A stretch of 64,000 nucleotides of DNA, taken from contig CAYNRE010000070.1 in the NCBI GenBank assembly GCA_964399535.1, positions 310,001 through 374,000 of the forward strand, given 5' to 3'. A program made the position numbers and the translations under genes. The first letter of the stretch is position 1, and every line of letters starts with the position of its first letter. The notes beneath the pieces are model-generated. The model saw nothing but the letters and a program-made list of their open reading frames with translations. It did no database searches and was not told the DNA's origin. The stretch is from CAYNRE01 sp964399535. Its GTDB lineage: Bacteria; Planctomycetota; Planctomycetia; Pirellulales; CAYNRE01. Below, piece by piece: positions 34,495 to 43,590 of the stretch.

Positions 34495-36198
34495 CTACGG
34501 CCGATACGCGCCGACGTCCTTGCCTTCGGGCGCCGACTCGGCAGCTTCCAGTGTGAGGCGGAAACAAACCGCCTCGCGGTCGTTGCGAACCAACAGGTAG
34601 GGGGGAGCGAGGGCCGGATTATTCCAAGTCTTATCCTGGAGCGCGTCGACCCGGCCCAGTTCGCGATGCTCTGTGGGGTCAATCGCCACGAGCACCACCG
34701 GGCCTTCTTCGGTCTGAATCAACAGCCGGTCGCCGGCCAACAGCATTTGGCCATGGCCATAGCGGCCCCGCTTCCACTGGCGGCGCCCCGTTTCCAGGTC
34801 GACGCAAGTCAGAATGCCGTCGTCGAGCCCGTAGACATACCCCTCGTGCACGATGAAGTTGGCGAACTTGGCCTTCAGGTTCTTGTTGCGCCAAACTTCG
34901 TCGACCTGGGCCTGGTCGCCTGCCAGCGAGACCTGAACCAGGGCGCATCCCCAGCCATAGCCGCTGGAGACCAGTACCCGGTCGGTGCCCACGACCACGG
35001 GATTGGCGATATTCCCCTCGGGGTTTTGCCAGTCGTATTGCCAGAGACGGCGGCCCTCTTCGGGGTCGTAGCCGGCCAGCATGTTCTTCGACACCAGCAG
35101 CACTTGCCGCCGCCCGGCCAATTCGACCAAGACGGGCGAGGAATAGTCGCCGCCGTCTCCCGGCGTGGCCCAGCGCAGCTCGCCTGTCGTTCGCTCGTAG
35201 GCCGCCAGGCATACATGATCGGCCGCCGATTGCGACTCTTCGGGAAGCCCCGCCGTAACAACCACCAGGTCGTCGTAAACCAGCGGCGAGTCGCTTTCGC
35301 CCCACTGATGCACGCGGCCCTGATGTTGAGCCAGAACGTTGACCGCCCATTGCTCGGCCCCCGTGGCGCCGTGTAAACACCGCAGCCGACCACTGACGCC
35401 GATCGTGTAGACCATGCCGCCAGCCACCGTCGGCGTGGCTCGCGGGCCGTTACCGGCCAACACCGAGTGATACGGCGGCGTTTCGGGGTCGAGCGACCAC
35501 CACACCGGGCTGCCGTCGCTGAGCCGATAGCAGGCGACACCCTCTCCTTCGGCGCGCTGTTCTTGTGTCACCGCATAGTCACCCACGATGGCGAACGACG
35601 ACCAACCTTGCCCGAGCGGCCGGCGCCAAACTTCGCGTAGCGGCGCTTCCGCGTTCGGCTGCCAGACCAGGCCGGCTACCTGGGCCGTGCGGCGGGGACC
35701 AAGAAACTGGGGAAAGTCGTGCGCGGTTGTGTGCTCGAGATCGGCCCGCGCACCGGTAAATTCGTCGGTCGTGCCCGCCGCGGCCGCGGGCCTGGGCTGC
35801 CAGCGCCAGGCCAGATCGAACCAAAGTCCCCCGCTCAAACCCTCTAGTCGCACCGACGCCGCCAACGCCGCCGCGAGCACCGCGGCCAGCCCGCCCATCG
35901 TGGCCCGCATCCGACCGGGCAACCGCGAGAAGAACACCAGCCAGGCCAGCGACAGTACGCCCGTGACCAGGCCCAGAATCTGGGTCGATAGATTGCGATG
36001 CGAGGGATCCTCGCCCGGTCCCAGCCAGAGCCAGGCCAAACAGGCTAGTGAGGCTGCCAGCACCACGGCCAGGGGCCACCAGCGCACACCGGACCTGGCC
36101 GGACCCGGTGAGTTTGCCGCCAGCCGGGCGGCGATTTCCGCGGGACTTCGCCCTGGTGGATCGCTGGTTTCGGGCCGTGTTTGGTCGGCGGGGTTCAT
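34495..36198 (-). CDS. Membrane-anchored PQQ-like beta-propeller protein
   Basis: N-terminal cytoplasmic Pro-rich tail, then three hydrophobic segments (about 40-60, 72-92 and 98-116), then a large PQQ-like/outer-membrane-assembly-type propeller from about 150. Propeller blades show the repeated pattern G-x-x-x-W: YRLSDGSPVWWSL, HGATGAEQWAV, YERTTGELRWATPG, YDPEEGRRLWQYDW, VDLETGRRQWKRGRYG. FLGPRRTAQV before the first blade is typical of planctomycetal members. Such proteins are common in the phylum; neither cofactor binding nor enzymatic activity is proven. The ATG at 36198 has GAGG about 5 nt upstream. Confidence 0.9.
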   Translation of the reverse strand: MNPADQTRPETSDPPGRSPAEIAARLAANSPGPARSGVRWWPLAVVLAASLACLAWLWLGPGEDPSHRNLSTQILGLVTGVLSLAWLVFFSRLPGRMRATMGGLAAVLAAALAASVRLEGLSGGLWFDLAWRWQPRPAAAAGTTDEFTGARADLEHTTAHDFPQFLGPRRTAQVAGLVWQPNAEAPLREVWRRPLGQGWSSFAIVGDYAVTQEQRAEGEGVACYRLSDGSPVWWSLDPETPPYHSVLAGNGPRATPTVAGGMVYTIGVSGRLRCLHGATGAEQWAVNVLAQHQGRVHQWGESDSPLVYDDLVVVTAGLPEESQSAADHVCLAAYERTTGELRWATPGDGGDYSSPVLVELAGRRQVLLVSKNMLAGYDPEEGRRLWQYDWQNPEGNIANPVVVGTDRVLVSSGYGWGCALVQVSLAGDQAQVDEVWRNKNLKAKFANFIVHEGYVYGLDDGILTCVDLETGRRQWKRGRYGHGQMLLAGDRLLIQTEEGPVVLVAIDPTEHRELGRVDALQDKTWNNPALAPPYLLVRNDREAVCFRLTLEAAESAPEGKDVGAYRP

Positions 36199-36432
36199 AA
36201 CAGCCTCGATTGATTTAGCAACGATGCAGAGATTACTCGACCGAAGCTGGGACGAACAGTGCCGGAGCTGGTCCTGGGAACACCATCAGCGATCGGGAAA
36301 CACCGGGGCCTTTTCGTTGCCCTTGACCCCTGTAACTCTGCCCCGAACCAGGGTCGTTGGTTCGACCCGCCCCGCGAGGCCGGGTCCCAAGGGGGCGCCA
36401 CCGACCCGACCGTCCGCCCCGCCCCCGCTCGC

Positions 36433-36461
36433 TTGCGGGTTCCGGAGGGTCGGTCTATTCT
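36433..36461 (+). promoter_or_regulatory. Sigma-70-type promoter for the ELW-repeat protein
   Basis: TTGCGG (36433-36438), 17-bp spacer, TATTCT (36456-36461). The expected start near 36468 leaves a leader of about 115 nt. The -10 box is identical to that proposed for the CBS gene. Confidence 0.5.
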
Positions 36462-36582
36462 CGGCAGAGACCCAACCACGTAGCGCATTGATGGAATCGC
36501 GCGGACCTTCCGGTCTCTGAACGGAGCCGTCTGGCCGCCCCGCATCGACTGCTGCGCGACCCCACCTCTGAGAAGCACACCG

Positions 36583-39500
36583 ATGAGCTGGTCCTGGCCG
36601 GCGGGCCCCGAGTTCCACCGCGGCTTGCGCCGCAGTACGCCTTCGCCTGGCCGCGCCCGCAACGGCTTGCCGGGCTGGGTTCGCCTCGCGCCCCAGCTGC
36701 TTGAACCCCGCCTGCTGCTGGCGGGCACGCCCAGCCTGGTCTTCGACGCAAACGCCCACGATCAGGGCTCGGACCCAGCCGACTTCGTGGCGGTGGGCCC
36801 CGTGGTTTATTTCTCGGCCTTCGACTCGGCCCACGGGCGCGAACTTTGGAAAACCGATGGCACTTCGACTGGAACGGCCCGAGTCACCGACTTGTGGTCG
36901 GGCCCCAACAGCGCCGCTCCCCGCTTGCTGACGAACCTAGGGGGCACGCTCTACTTCGTCGCCACCGACGGCACCGACGGCTACGACTTGTTCCGCAGCG
37001 ACGGCACCGCGGCCGGTACGGTGCGGGTAAGCAGTGCCGTGGGCGCCGCCGGCCCGCAAGCCCTGGTGGCCGCCGGCAGTTTGCTTTATTTCACCGCCAG
37101 CACGGGCGACACCGGACTCGAGCTGTGGCGCAGCGACGGCACCAGCACGGGAACGCGTCTGGCGAAAGACATTTGGCCGGGCGACGCCAGTTCGAGCCCG
37201 CGCGCCCTCACGGCGGCCGGCAACTCGGTCTACTTCCTGGCCGACGACGGCGAGCACGGCGCCGAGCTGTGGGTGAGCGATGGCAGCGAAGCCGGAACCA
37301 AGCTGGTCCACGACGTGCGGCCTGGTTCGAGCGGCTCGCAAAACGATTCGTCGCCGGTTCAGCCAGTCATGCTGGGCGGGGTGGTTTATTTCGCGGCCAA
37401 CGACGGCACGAGCGGTTACGAGCTCTGGAAATCCAACGGCGCCTCGACCGGCACCAGCCGCGTGGCCGACATCCGCGCCAAGGCATCTGGAAGCGATCCC
37501 CAATCGCTCACCGTGGCCGGAGCGGTGGTCTATTTCACGGCCGACGACGGCAACTCGGGCCGGGAATTGTGGAAATCCAATGGTACTTCCACCGGCACCT
37601 CGCAAGTGAGCGATCTCAACTCCGGACCGCTGGGCACCAGCTTCGGCGAGTTGGCGGCGGTCGGCACCACGCTTTACTTCGCCGCCGACAATGGCAGCTC
37701 GGGGCGCGAATTGTGGAAATCCAACGGAACGTCCACCGGCACCCTGCTGGTGCGCGATTCGGTGGTGGGCGCCGGCGGAAGCTACCCCGCGGCCCTGACC
37801 GCGGTGGGCAGCCTGCTGTATTACGCCGCCAACAACGGCTCGACCGGTTCCGAACTCTGGCGTTCCAACGGCAGTTCGTCGGGCACGCTCCTGGTGCGCG
37901 ATATTCAGCCGGGAGCCCCCAGCGGGCTCAGCCCCGGTACTAGCGCTCGGCCGCTGGCGGTTGGTTCCACGCTTTACTTCGTCGGCAACGACGGGCTGGG
38001 GGGCCAAGAGCTTTGGAAATCCACCGGCACCGCGACCGGCACCCAGGTCGTGCGCAACATCGAAAACGCGACCGACGACTCCGCGCCCCGCTACTTTACC
38101 GAGGTCTCGGGGTTGCTCTACTTCGTTGCCGACGATGGCACCGCCGGACAGGAACTTTGGCGCAGCGACGGAACCTCGACCGGCACCTGGCTGCTCCGCG
38201 ATCTCGCCCCGGGCGCGGCGGGTTCGCAGCCGCGCGACCTGACCGCGGTGGGCAACACGCTTTATTTCACCGCCGACGACGGGGTTCACGGGCGGGAATT
38301 GTGGCGCAGCGATGGAACCTCGACCGGTACCGCGCTGGTGAGCGACATTGGGCCCAGCGCGCTCAGTTCCCAGCCGGCCGAGCTCACGGCGGTTGGCGCC
38401 ACTTTGTACTTCCGCGCCACCGGGCCAGACAGCGGGGCCGAACTCTGGAAAACCAACGGCTCCGCCACGGGCACGCAAATCGTCCGCGACCTAAACCCCG
38501 CCGCGATGCAGGGCTCGGATCCCCGCGATCTGCGCAACGTGGCCGGCACGCTGATCTTCTCGGCCAACGACGGCTCGTTCGGCCGCGAGCTCTGGAAATC
38601 CAACGGCACGGCCACGGGCACGCAATTAGTGCGCAATCTGCAACCGGGCGCCGCCGACTCGGTGCTGTATGAACTTACGGTGGTCGGCAGCCAGCTATTT
38701 TTTTGGACGGCCAACGCGGCCAGCGGGCTGGAGCTCTGGAAAACCAACGGCAACTCCTCCGGTACTGTGCTGGTCCGCGACCTATATCCGGGCAGCTACA
38801 GCTCCTACCCGCGCTATTTGACCAACGTCGCTGGCACCCTTTATTTCGTCGCCGACGACGGGGCTACCGGCTCGGAGCTCTGGAAGTCGGACGGCACCAG
38901 CAGCGGAACCGTGTTGGTCCGCGATCTACGGCCCGGCGCCAGCGGCTCGTACCTGATGCAGCCCACCGCCGTGGCGGGCGCGGTCTATTTTTTCGCCGAC
39001 GACGGGGCAGGTGCCCCTGGCCTGTGGCGCAGCGACGGAACCGCGGCCGGAACGGTATTTCTCAAGGCGATTGGCCTGGGAGGCTACCAGGCCGAACGTG
39101 GGTTGATCGCCGCGTCGGGTGGGCGGCTTTACTTCGCCGGCGACGACGGCCAAAACGGCCCCGAACTTTGGACCAGCGATGGCACCCCGGCCGGTACCCT
39201 GCCCGTGGCCGACCTGTGGCCCGGCAGCCAGGGCTCGCGCCCTCGCGATCTGCTCGGCCTGGGGGGCAACCTCTTTTTCTCGGCAGCCGAGCCCACTTCG
39301 GGCCGTGAATCTTGGGTGCTCGTGCCGCCGCTGGTGGGCGACGCCAATGGCGACGGCCAGGTGGGAACGGCCGATTACACGCTTTGGGCCGTGCAGTTCG
39401 GCCAAACCGGCTTCGGACTGTCGGCCGACTTCGATGGCAATTTGATCGTGGGCGCCGCCGACTATGCCCTCTGGGCGGCCAACTTTGGCCGCAGCTGGAC

Positions 39501-39843
39501 CGCTGGAGCCTCGGCACCGGCGGCTCCCGGCAGCGCCCTGGCCCACACCTGGCTCTGGGATCAGGCCCTGGCCCGCCACTCGGCCCAGTGGGGCGATGCG
39601 ACACCGATCTCGGCGTTCAACCGACTCGCCGCCAACGATTCGGTCGCGGCCGGCGGTTCGAGCCAGTTAGCCAGTAAGGGCACGCATCTTGAGGGCGAAC
39701 CAATTGCTGCAGCGCTTGGCTCGGGGAATGAAGCCGACCACGTGCCGGCCCCCAACCGGCCGAAAGCCGGCTCCGCCCGCGCTATTGCTGAGCGGCTAGC
39801 GGCTGAGCGGCTGGTGGTCGAGCGGCTGTTCGCCCACTGGTAG
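36583..39843 (+). CDS. Secreted ELWxxDGTxxGT-repeat protein with LEPR N-terminus and dockerin-like tail
   Basis: 1086-residue surface or secreted protein. The N-terminal motif LEPRLLLAG (about 40-48) is the export-associated motif of large planctomycetal extracellular proteins. Then come 17 full repeats plus a degenerate one, each about 47 residues with the pattern YF-x-ADDG-x-x-G-x-ELW-(K/R)-S-(D/N)GT-x-x-GT, probably a beta-propeller or beta-solenoid array. After them two EF-hand-like dockerin segments: VGDANGDGQVGTADY and SADFDGNLIVGAADY (about 918-975). The last 100 residues are low-complexity. Function likely adhesion or scaffold; not shown. Ribosome site weak (GAGAAG). Confidence 0.9.
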   Translation: MSWSWPAGPEFHRGLRRSTPSPGRARNGLPGWVRLAPQLLEPRLLLAGTPSLVFDANAHDQGSDPADFVAVGPVVYFSAFDSAHGRELWKTDGTSTGTARVTDLWSGPNSAAPRLLTNLGGTLYFVATDGTDGYDLFRSDGTAAGTVRVSSAVGAAGPQALVAAGSLLYFTASTGDTGLELWRSDGTSTGTRLAKDIWPGDASSSPRALTAAGNSVYFLADDGEHGAELWVSDGSEAGTKLVHDVRPGSSGSQNDSSPVQPVMLGGVVYFAANDGTSGYELWKSNGASTGTSRVADIRAKASGSDPQSLTVAGAVVYFTADDGNSGRELWKSNGTSTGTSQVSDLNSGPLGTSFGELAAVGTTLYFAADNGSSGRELWKSNGTSTGTLLVRDSVVGAGGSYPAALTAVGSLLYYAANNGSTGSELWRSNGSSSGTLLVRDIQPGAPSGLSPGTSARPLAVGSTLYFVGNDGLGGQELWKSTGTATGTQVVRNIENATDDSAPRYFTEVSGLLYFVADDGTAGQELWRSDGTSTGTWLLRDLAPGAAGSQPRDLTAVGNTLYFTADDGVHGRELWRSDGTSTGTALVSDIGPSALSSQPAELTAVGATLYFRATGPDSGAELWKTNGSATGTQIVRDLNPAAMQGSDPRDLRNVAGTLIFSANDGSFGRELWKSNGTATGTQLVRNLQPGAADSVLYELTVVGSQLFFWTANAASGLELWKTNGNSSGTVLVRDLYPGSYSSYPRYLTNVAGTLYFVADDGATGSELWKSDGTSSGTVLVRDLRPGASGSYLMQPTAVAGAVYFFADDGAGAPGLWRSDGTAAGTVFLKAIGLGGYQAERGLIAASGGRLYFAGDDGQNGPELWTSDGTPAGTLPVADLWPGSQGSRPRDLLGLGGNLFFSAAEPTSGRESWVLVPPLVGDANGDGQVGTADYTLWAVQFGQTGFGLSADFDGNLIVGAADYALWAANFGRSWTAGASAPAAPGSALAHTWLWDQALARHSAQWGDATPISAFNRLAANDSVAAGGSSQLASKGTHLEGEPIAAALGSGNEADHVPAPNRPKAGSARAIAERLAAERLVVERLFAHW

Positions 39844-39849
39844 GCAACT

Positions 39850-39886
39850 GGTAAGCCGCCTGACGGTTGGTAAGCCGCCTGACGGT
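39850..39886. repeat. 19-bp direct repeat, two units
   Basis: GGTAAGCCGCCTGACGGTT is repeated directly twice, immediately after the stop of the ELW-repeat gene. Too short and unstructured to call a terminator. Confidence 0.8.
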
Positions 39887-40019
39887 AAACCGACCGCGGC
39901 CTGAGCCGGTCAGGTTGCCTGCCGCCCGGACCCGATGATATACCTAACAGTGCCCAGCCTTTAGAGGGGGGCTGCAGCCGATACCGAAACTACCCGGTCT
40001 TTGGGGGAGAGTGACGATT

Positions 40020-41897
40020 ATGTCGCAACCGACGCGGACGAACTGGTGGGGTCGAAGCACGCGGGCTGCACGCGCCTTGGCCGCGATTGCCCTGGGCGCC
40101 GCGAGTTGGGCCGTGCCGGCGCTGGCCGAAACCCGCCCCGCCGAGGCCGCGCCCCCGGCCATCGGCGAGGTGGCTCCCATGTTCACCTTCAAAGACTTGC
40201 GGTATCTAGAGCGCTCGATCGACGACCTGGGCGCGAAAGAAGCCTATGTGTTTATCTTCACCACGCTCGATTGCCCAGTGGTGCAGCGCTATTTGCCCCG
40301 GCTGAAAGAGTTGGACGAAGCCTATCGCGGGCGCGGCGTACAACTGGTGGCCATGAACGTGGGCCCCGGCGATTCGATCCAGGAAAACGCCCACCAGGCC
40401 CTGAAGCACGAGTTGGCCTTCCCGTTCTGCAAAGACCCGACCGGCAACGTGGCCCGCGCGCTGGGCGCCACCCGCACGCCCGAGGTGGTGGTGCTCGATG
40501 GTGAGAAGCGAATTCGCTACCGCGGCCGGATCGACAGCCAATACCGCACCGGCGGCGTGCAGCCCACCGCGGGGCGCGAGGACCTGCGCGAGGCGCTGGA
40601 AGATATTCTGGCCGATCGCGAGGTGAAGGTGGCCGAAACGCCGGTCGATGGCTGCCGCATCACCTTCGAGCCGCCGCCCGAAAGCGCAGCGCCGGTCACC
40701 TACGCCCAGCACGTGGCGCCGGTGCTCATCAAGCATTGCACCGCCTGCCACCACACCGGCTCGACGGCCCCCTTTTCCCTGCTTAGCTACGACGACGCCG
40801 CCGACCACGCCGAGATGATTGCCGAAGTGGTGGGGGAAGGCCGCATGCCCCCCTCGTATGCCAGCGAGGAGCAGGCCCACGAGATCGTCAATCGCCAAGT
40901 GCTGTCGGCCGACGAGCGGAAGACCGTGTTGGCCTGGTGCCTGGGCGATCGCACGCCAGGCGACTTGAGCCAAGCCCCGCCCGTGCCCGAGTATCCCGAT
41001 ACCGAGTGGGTGATCGGCCAGCCCGATTTGATCGTGGCCATGCCCAAGGCCGTGAAGCTGCCGGCCCAGGGCATCATTCCCTACAAGTACGTGTTCCTCA
41101 CGCACAAGTTCACGGAAGACACCTGGGTCGAGGGGGTCCAGATCTTGCCTTCGAACAAGGCGGCCATGCACCACTGCAACCTGGCCTGCATTCCGCCCGG
41201 AGCCAAGGGCCCGAAAGATGCCCTGTTTCTCACCGGCTATGTGCCGGGGGGCGCGCCGTTTACCACCAACCCGGGCGAAGGCTACATCATTCCCAAGGGC
41301 TCGAACCTGGTGTTGCAGTGCCACTACGTAACCACGGGCCAACCGTGTGAGGACCGCACCGAGGTGGGTTTCCGCTTCTGCCGCGGCCGGATCACTAAGT
41401 CGGTCAAGCACTTTCGGGTAACGACGGGCAACTTTGCCATCGCCCCGCACGACGGGCACTACCCGGTTACGGCCACGCGAACGCTGACCGAGCCGTCGAC
41501 CGGGATCGGCATGTTTTCCCACATGCATCTGCGCGGCAAAGATATGGTGTTCAAGGCGCTGTATCCCGACGGCACCGCCGAGACGCTGCTGGCCATTCCC
41601 AACTACAACTTCGATTGGCAGATGGCCTACCGCTGGTCTCCGGGCCAGAAACATTTCCCGGCCGGCACCAAGATCGAAGTGACGGCCCATTACGACAACT
41701 CGGCGTTCAACCCTTATAACCCCGACCCCAGCGCCACGGTGCGCGAGGGGGACCAGACGTTTGAAGAGATGATGTTCGGGTTCTTCTTCTTTACGGAAGA
41801 CACCGAGCAACTCGACATCGTGGTCGACCCTTCGACGGGCCACGCCCGGCCGACGCAGGGCGAGTCGGACACGCAGGCGAGCGCCGGCGGGGAGTAG
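40020..41897 (+). CDS. Redoxin - cytochrome c - copper monooxygenase-like fusion protein
   Basis: Exported three-domain protein. Signal peptide 1-36. Thioredoxin-like redoxin domain (about 45-205) with a single cysteine C85 in FTTLDCPVVQRYLP. Mono-heme site C240-T-A-C243-H244. Then a domain like copper type II ascorbate-dependent monooxygenases, with H384-H385 (MHHCN) and the H501-M-H503 pair (FSHMHLRGKDM) plus a late methionine-rich EEMMFGFFFF, equivalent to the two copper sites. Such fusions are known in Planctomycetota; substrate unknown. The ATG at 40020 has GGGGAGA about 8 nt upstream; the GTG at 40011 lies on that ribosome site and is unlikely. Confidence 0.9.
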   Translation: MSQPTRTNWWGRSTRAARALAAIALGAASWAVPALAETRPAEAAPPAIGEVAPMFTFKDLRYLERSIDDLGAKEAYVFIFTTLDCPVVQRYLPRLKELDEAYRGRGVQLVAMNVGPGDSIQENAHQALKHELAFPFCKDPTGNVARALGATRTPEVVVLDGEKRIRYRGRIDSQYRTGGVQPTAGREDLREALEDILADREVKVAETPVDGCRITFEPPPESAAPVTYAQHVAPVLIKHCTACHHTGSTAPFSLLSYDDAADHAEMIAEVVGEGRMPPSYASEEQAHEIVNRQVLSADERKTVLAWCLGDRTPGDLSQAPPVPEYPDTEWVIGQPDLIVAMPKAVKLPAQGIIPYKYVFLTHKFTEDTWVEGVQILPSNKAAMHHCNLACIPPGAKGPKDALFLTGYVPGGAPFTTNPGEGYIIPKGSNLVLQCHYVTTGQPCEDRTEVGFRFCRGRITKSVKHFRVTTGNFAIAPHDGHYPVTATRTLTEPSTGIGMFSHMHLRGKDMVFKALYPDGTAETLLAIPNYNFDWQMAYRWSPGQKHFPAGTKIEVTAHYDNSAFNPYNPDPSATVREGDQTFEEMMFGFFFFTEDTEQLDIVVDPSTGHARPTQGESDTQASAGGE

Positions 41898-42166
41898 GCG
41901 GGCGGTCGAAGTTGGGCCGGTCGAGTCTTTGCCCGGTCGATATGCCGCGTCGGTCAGGCGATTAGTCTGACGACGACATGGTTTCCATTGCCGGGCCGGC
42001 GGCCTCGCCTAGTTGGCTACGTCCACGCCAATCTTGGGCGGCGAGGCCAGTGGCCGCGCGCGACCGACTCAACTCGCGCAAGCGCGATCGAACCCCGGTT
42101 TCATGGCCCAAGGCTGCTCAGGATCGCCCGTCCGCCGCTTCGATGGAAAGCACGCGGCCGAACCGC

Positions 42167-42191
42167 CATGCCCACGACGAGCGTGGGCATG
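42167..42191. repeat. Perfect 10-bp palindrome, 5-nt loop
   Basis: CATGCCCACG, loop ACGAG, CGTGGGCATG. A clean hairpin between genes; either a terminator of unusual position or a dispersed intergenic palindrome. It has no T-tract. Confidence 0.7.
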
Positions 42192-42388
42192 CCACCGGTG
42201 CGGCCCAGGAGTTCGTCCGTTGCCTGCTGTGAATCGCCAAGGCATCTGCCCCTGAACGTCCACCCCAAAATAGTCCCAATCGGGAATACCGCCTGATTCT
42301 GACGAGCAATTGCAGCCGTTCCCTGCCAGCCGACTCACCCTAATCGTACTGATCGGGACAACTGCCGGCCATTCGATAGATTCGTTTG

Positions 42389-42417
42389 TTGCGTTTGCTT
42401 CGTCTGCACGGTAGTAT
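42389..42417 (+). promoter_or_regulatory. Promoter of the HTH/PIN operon
   Basis: TTGCGT (42389-42394), 17-bp spacer, TAGTAT (42412-42417). Transcription would start near 42424, 19 nt before the antitoxin ATG and including its GGGAGGA ribosome site. Confidence 0.6.
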
Positions 42418-42442
42418 TGTCTGGGAAAGGGAGGATCAGACG

Positions 42443-42913
42443 ATGGCTACGTTGCTCAGCGAATTTAGGGAGGCGGTTGCCCCGACACCAGACGATACGC
42501 GACTTGCCCAGGAGGCGAGCCGCCTATTGGCACGGATGCGCGGGAAGATCAAGGGGAACGTCCGCCTTGGTATTCAGTCGGAAAACGAGCCCGAGGAAAC
42601 GGTCGCGATCCCGCTTTCAGCGTTTCGTCTCCTTGCGGACCTCCTGACCGAGATGGCCAGGGGCAACGCCGTTACCCTGATCCCGATCCATGCCGAACTG
42701 ACCACGCAACAGGCGGCGGACCTGCTCAACGTTTCCCGCCCGTTCCTCATCGAGCAGTTGGAGAAGGGAACCATTCCCTACCGGAAGGTCGGCAAGCATC
42801 GCCGCGTCCTTCTCCAGGACTTGATGGCGTACAAGCAGACGATGGATCGCAATCGCCTGAAAGCCTTGGATGAATTGTCTTCCCAGGCCCAGGAACTCGG
42901 AATGGGCTACTGA
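42443..42913 (+). CDS. Helix-turn-helix (excisionase-type) antitoxin
   Basis: 156-residue protein. The N-terminal half is helical (MATLLSEFREAVAP; PLSAFRLLADLLTEMARGNAV). The C-terminal half is a MerR/Xis-like DNA-binding domain (ELTTQQAADLLNVSRPFLIEQLEKGTIPYRKVGKHRRVLLQDLMAY). This arrangement is seen in antitoxins paired with PIN toxins, and the next gene, 2 bp away, is a PIN protein. Probably represses its own promoter. The ATG at 42443 has GGGAGGA upstream. The codon use is more AT-rich than neighbouring genes, in keeping with recent acquisition. Confidence 0.85.
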   Translation: MATLLSEFREAVAPTPDDTRLAQEASRLLARMRGKIKGNVRLGIQSENEPEETVAIPLSAFRLLADLLTEMARGNAVTLIPIHAELTTQQAADLLNVSRPFLIEQLEKGTIPYRKVGKHRRVLLQDLMAYKQTMDRNRLKALDELSSQAQELGMGY

Positions 42914-42915
42914 CC

Positions 42916-43485
42916 GTGAATCGATTTACGGTCGTCTATGACGCTTGCGTGCTGTACCCGGCGCCGCTTCGCGATCTGCTCATGCATCTCGCGTTGACCG
43001 ATCTATTCCGCGCCAAGTGGACGGAGGCGATCCACGACGAATGGACGCGCAGCGTGCTCCGGGATCGAAATGATTTGACGCCAGAACAGCTTCAACGGAC
43101 GCGAGAACTAATGAATGCTCATGTCCGCGACTGCCTTGTCATTGGATACGAGACGCTCATTCCGTCGCTTGCTTTGCCCGACTCCGATGATCGACATGTC
43201 CTGGCTGCCGCGATTCGATCGCACGCCGACGCCATCGTGACATTCAACCTCACCGATTTTCCCGACAACGCCTTGGCGGCTTACGGCGTCGAAGCGATTC
43301 ATCCGGATGACTTCGTCATGTACCAGCTCGACCTTGCCCCAAACATCGTTTGCGCCGCCGCCAAGCGGCAACGGGAGAGCCTCAAGAATCCTCACAAGAG
43401 TGTGGCTGAATACCTTGATTCACTGGAGCGGCAAGGGTTGCCGCAGACAGTGTCAGCCTTGCGTCGGTATGCCGCGTTAATCTAA
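42916..43485 (+). CDS. PIN-domain toxin ribonuclease
   Basis: 189 residues with PIN-fold acidic residues: the first Asp in VVYDACVLYPAPLRDLLMHLA, E/D residues in IHDEWTR, and the distal cluster LPDSDDRHVLAAAIRSHADAIVTFNLTDFP, which is a very good PIN signature. PIN toxins cleave RNA with Mg ions and are held inactive by the antitoxin. It starts at a GTG at 42916, two bases after the antitoxin stop, so translation is probably coupled. A C-terminal helical extension of about 50 residues follows the core. Lower GC than neighbours. Confidence 0.88.
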   Translation: MNRFTVVYDACVLYPAPLRDLLMHLALTDLFRAKWTEAIHDEWTRSVLRDRNDLTPEQLQRTRELMNAHVRDCLVIGYETLIPSLALPDSDDRHVLAAAIRSHADAIVTFNLTDFPDNALAAYGVEAIHPDDFVMYQLDLAPNIVCAAAKRQRESLKNPHKSVAEYLDSLERQGLPQTVSALRRYAALI

Positions 43486-43590
43486 CCGCGCGAGCCACAC
43501 ACCGACCTGCCGAGTAGCCCCGCGTACTGCCCTTGGGCCGCGCCACAGCACGGCCGCGCAACCATTTCGCTCCGGTTTAGCCCCCCGCGC

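Larger units (their letters stand above)
41898..42442. other. Intergenic region before the toxin-antitoxin pair
   Basis: About 545 bases; overlapping open frames on both strands have no recognisable domain. It contains the palindrome at 42167-42191 and a promoter at 42389-42417. Base composition falls from the GC-rich average toward the toxin-antitoxin genes. Confidence 0.45.
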
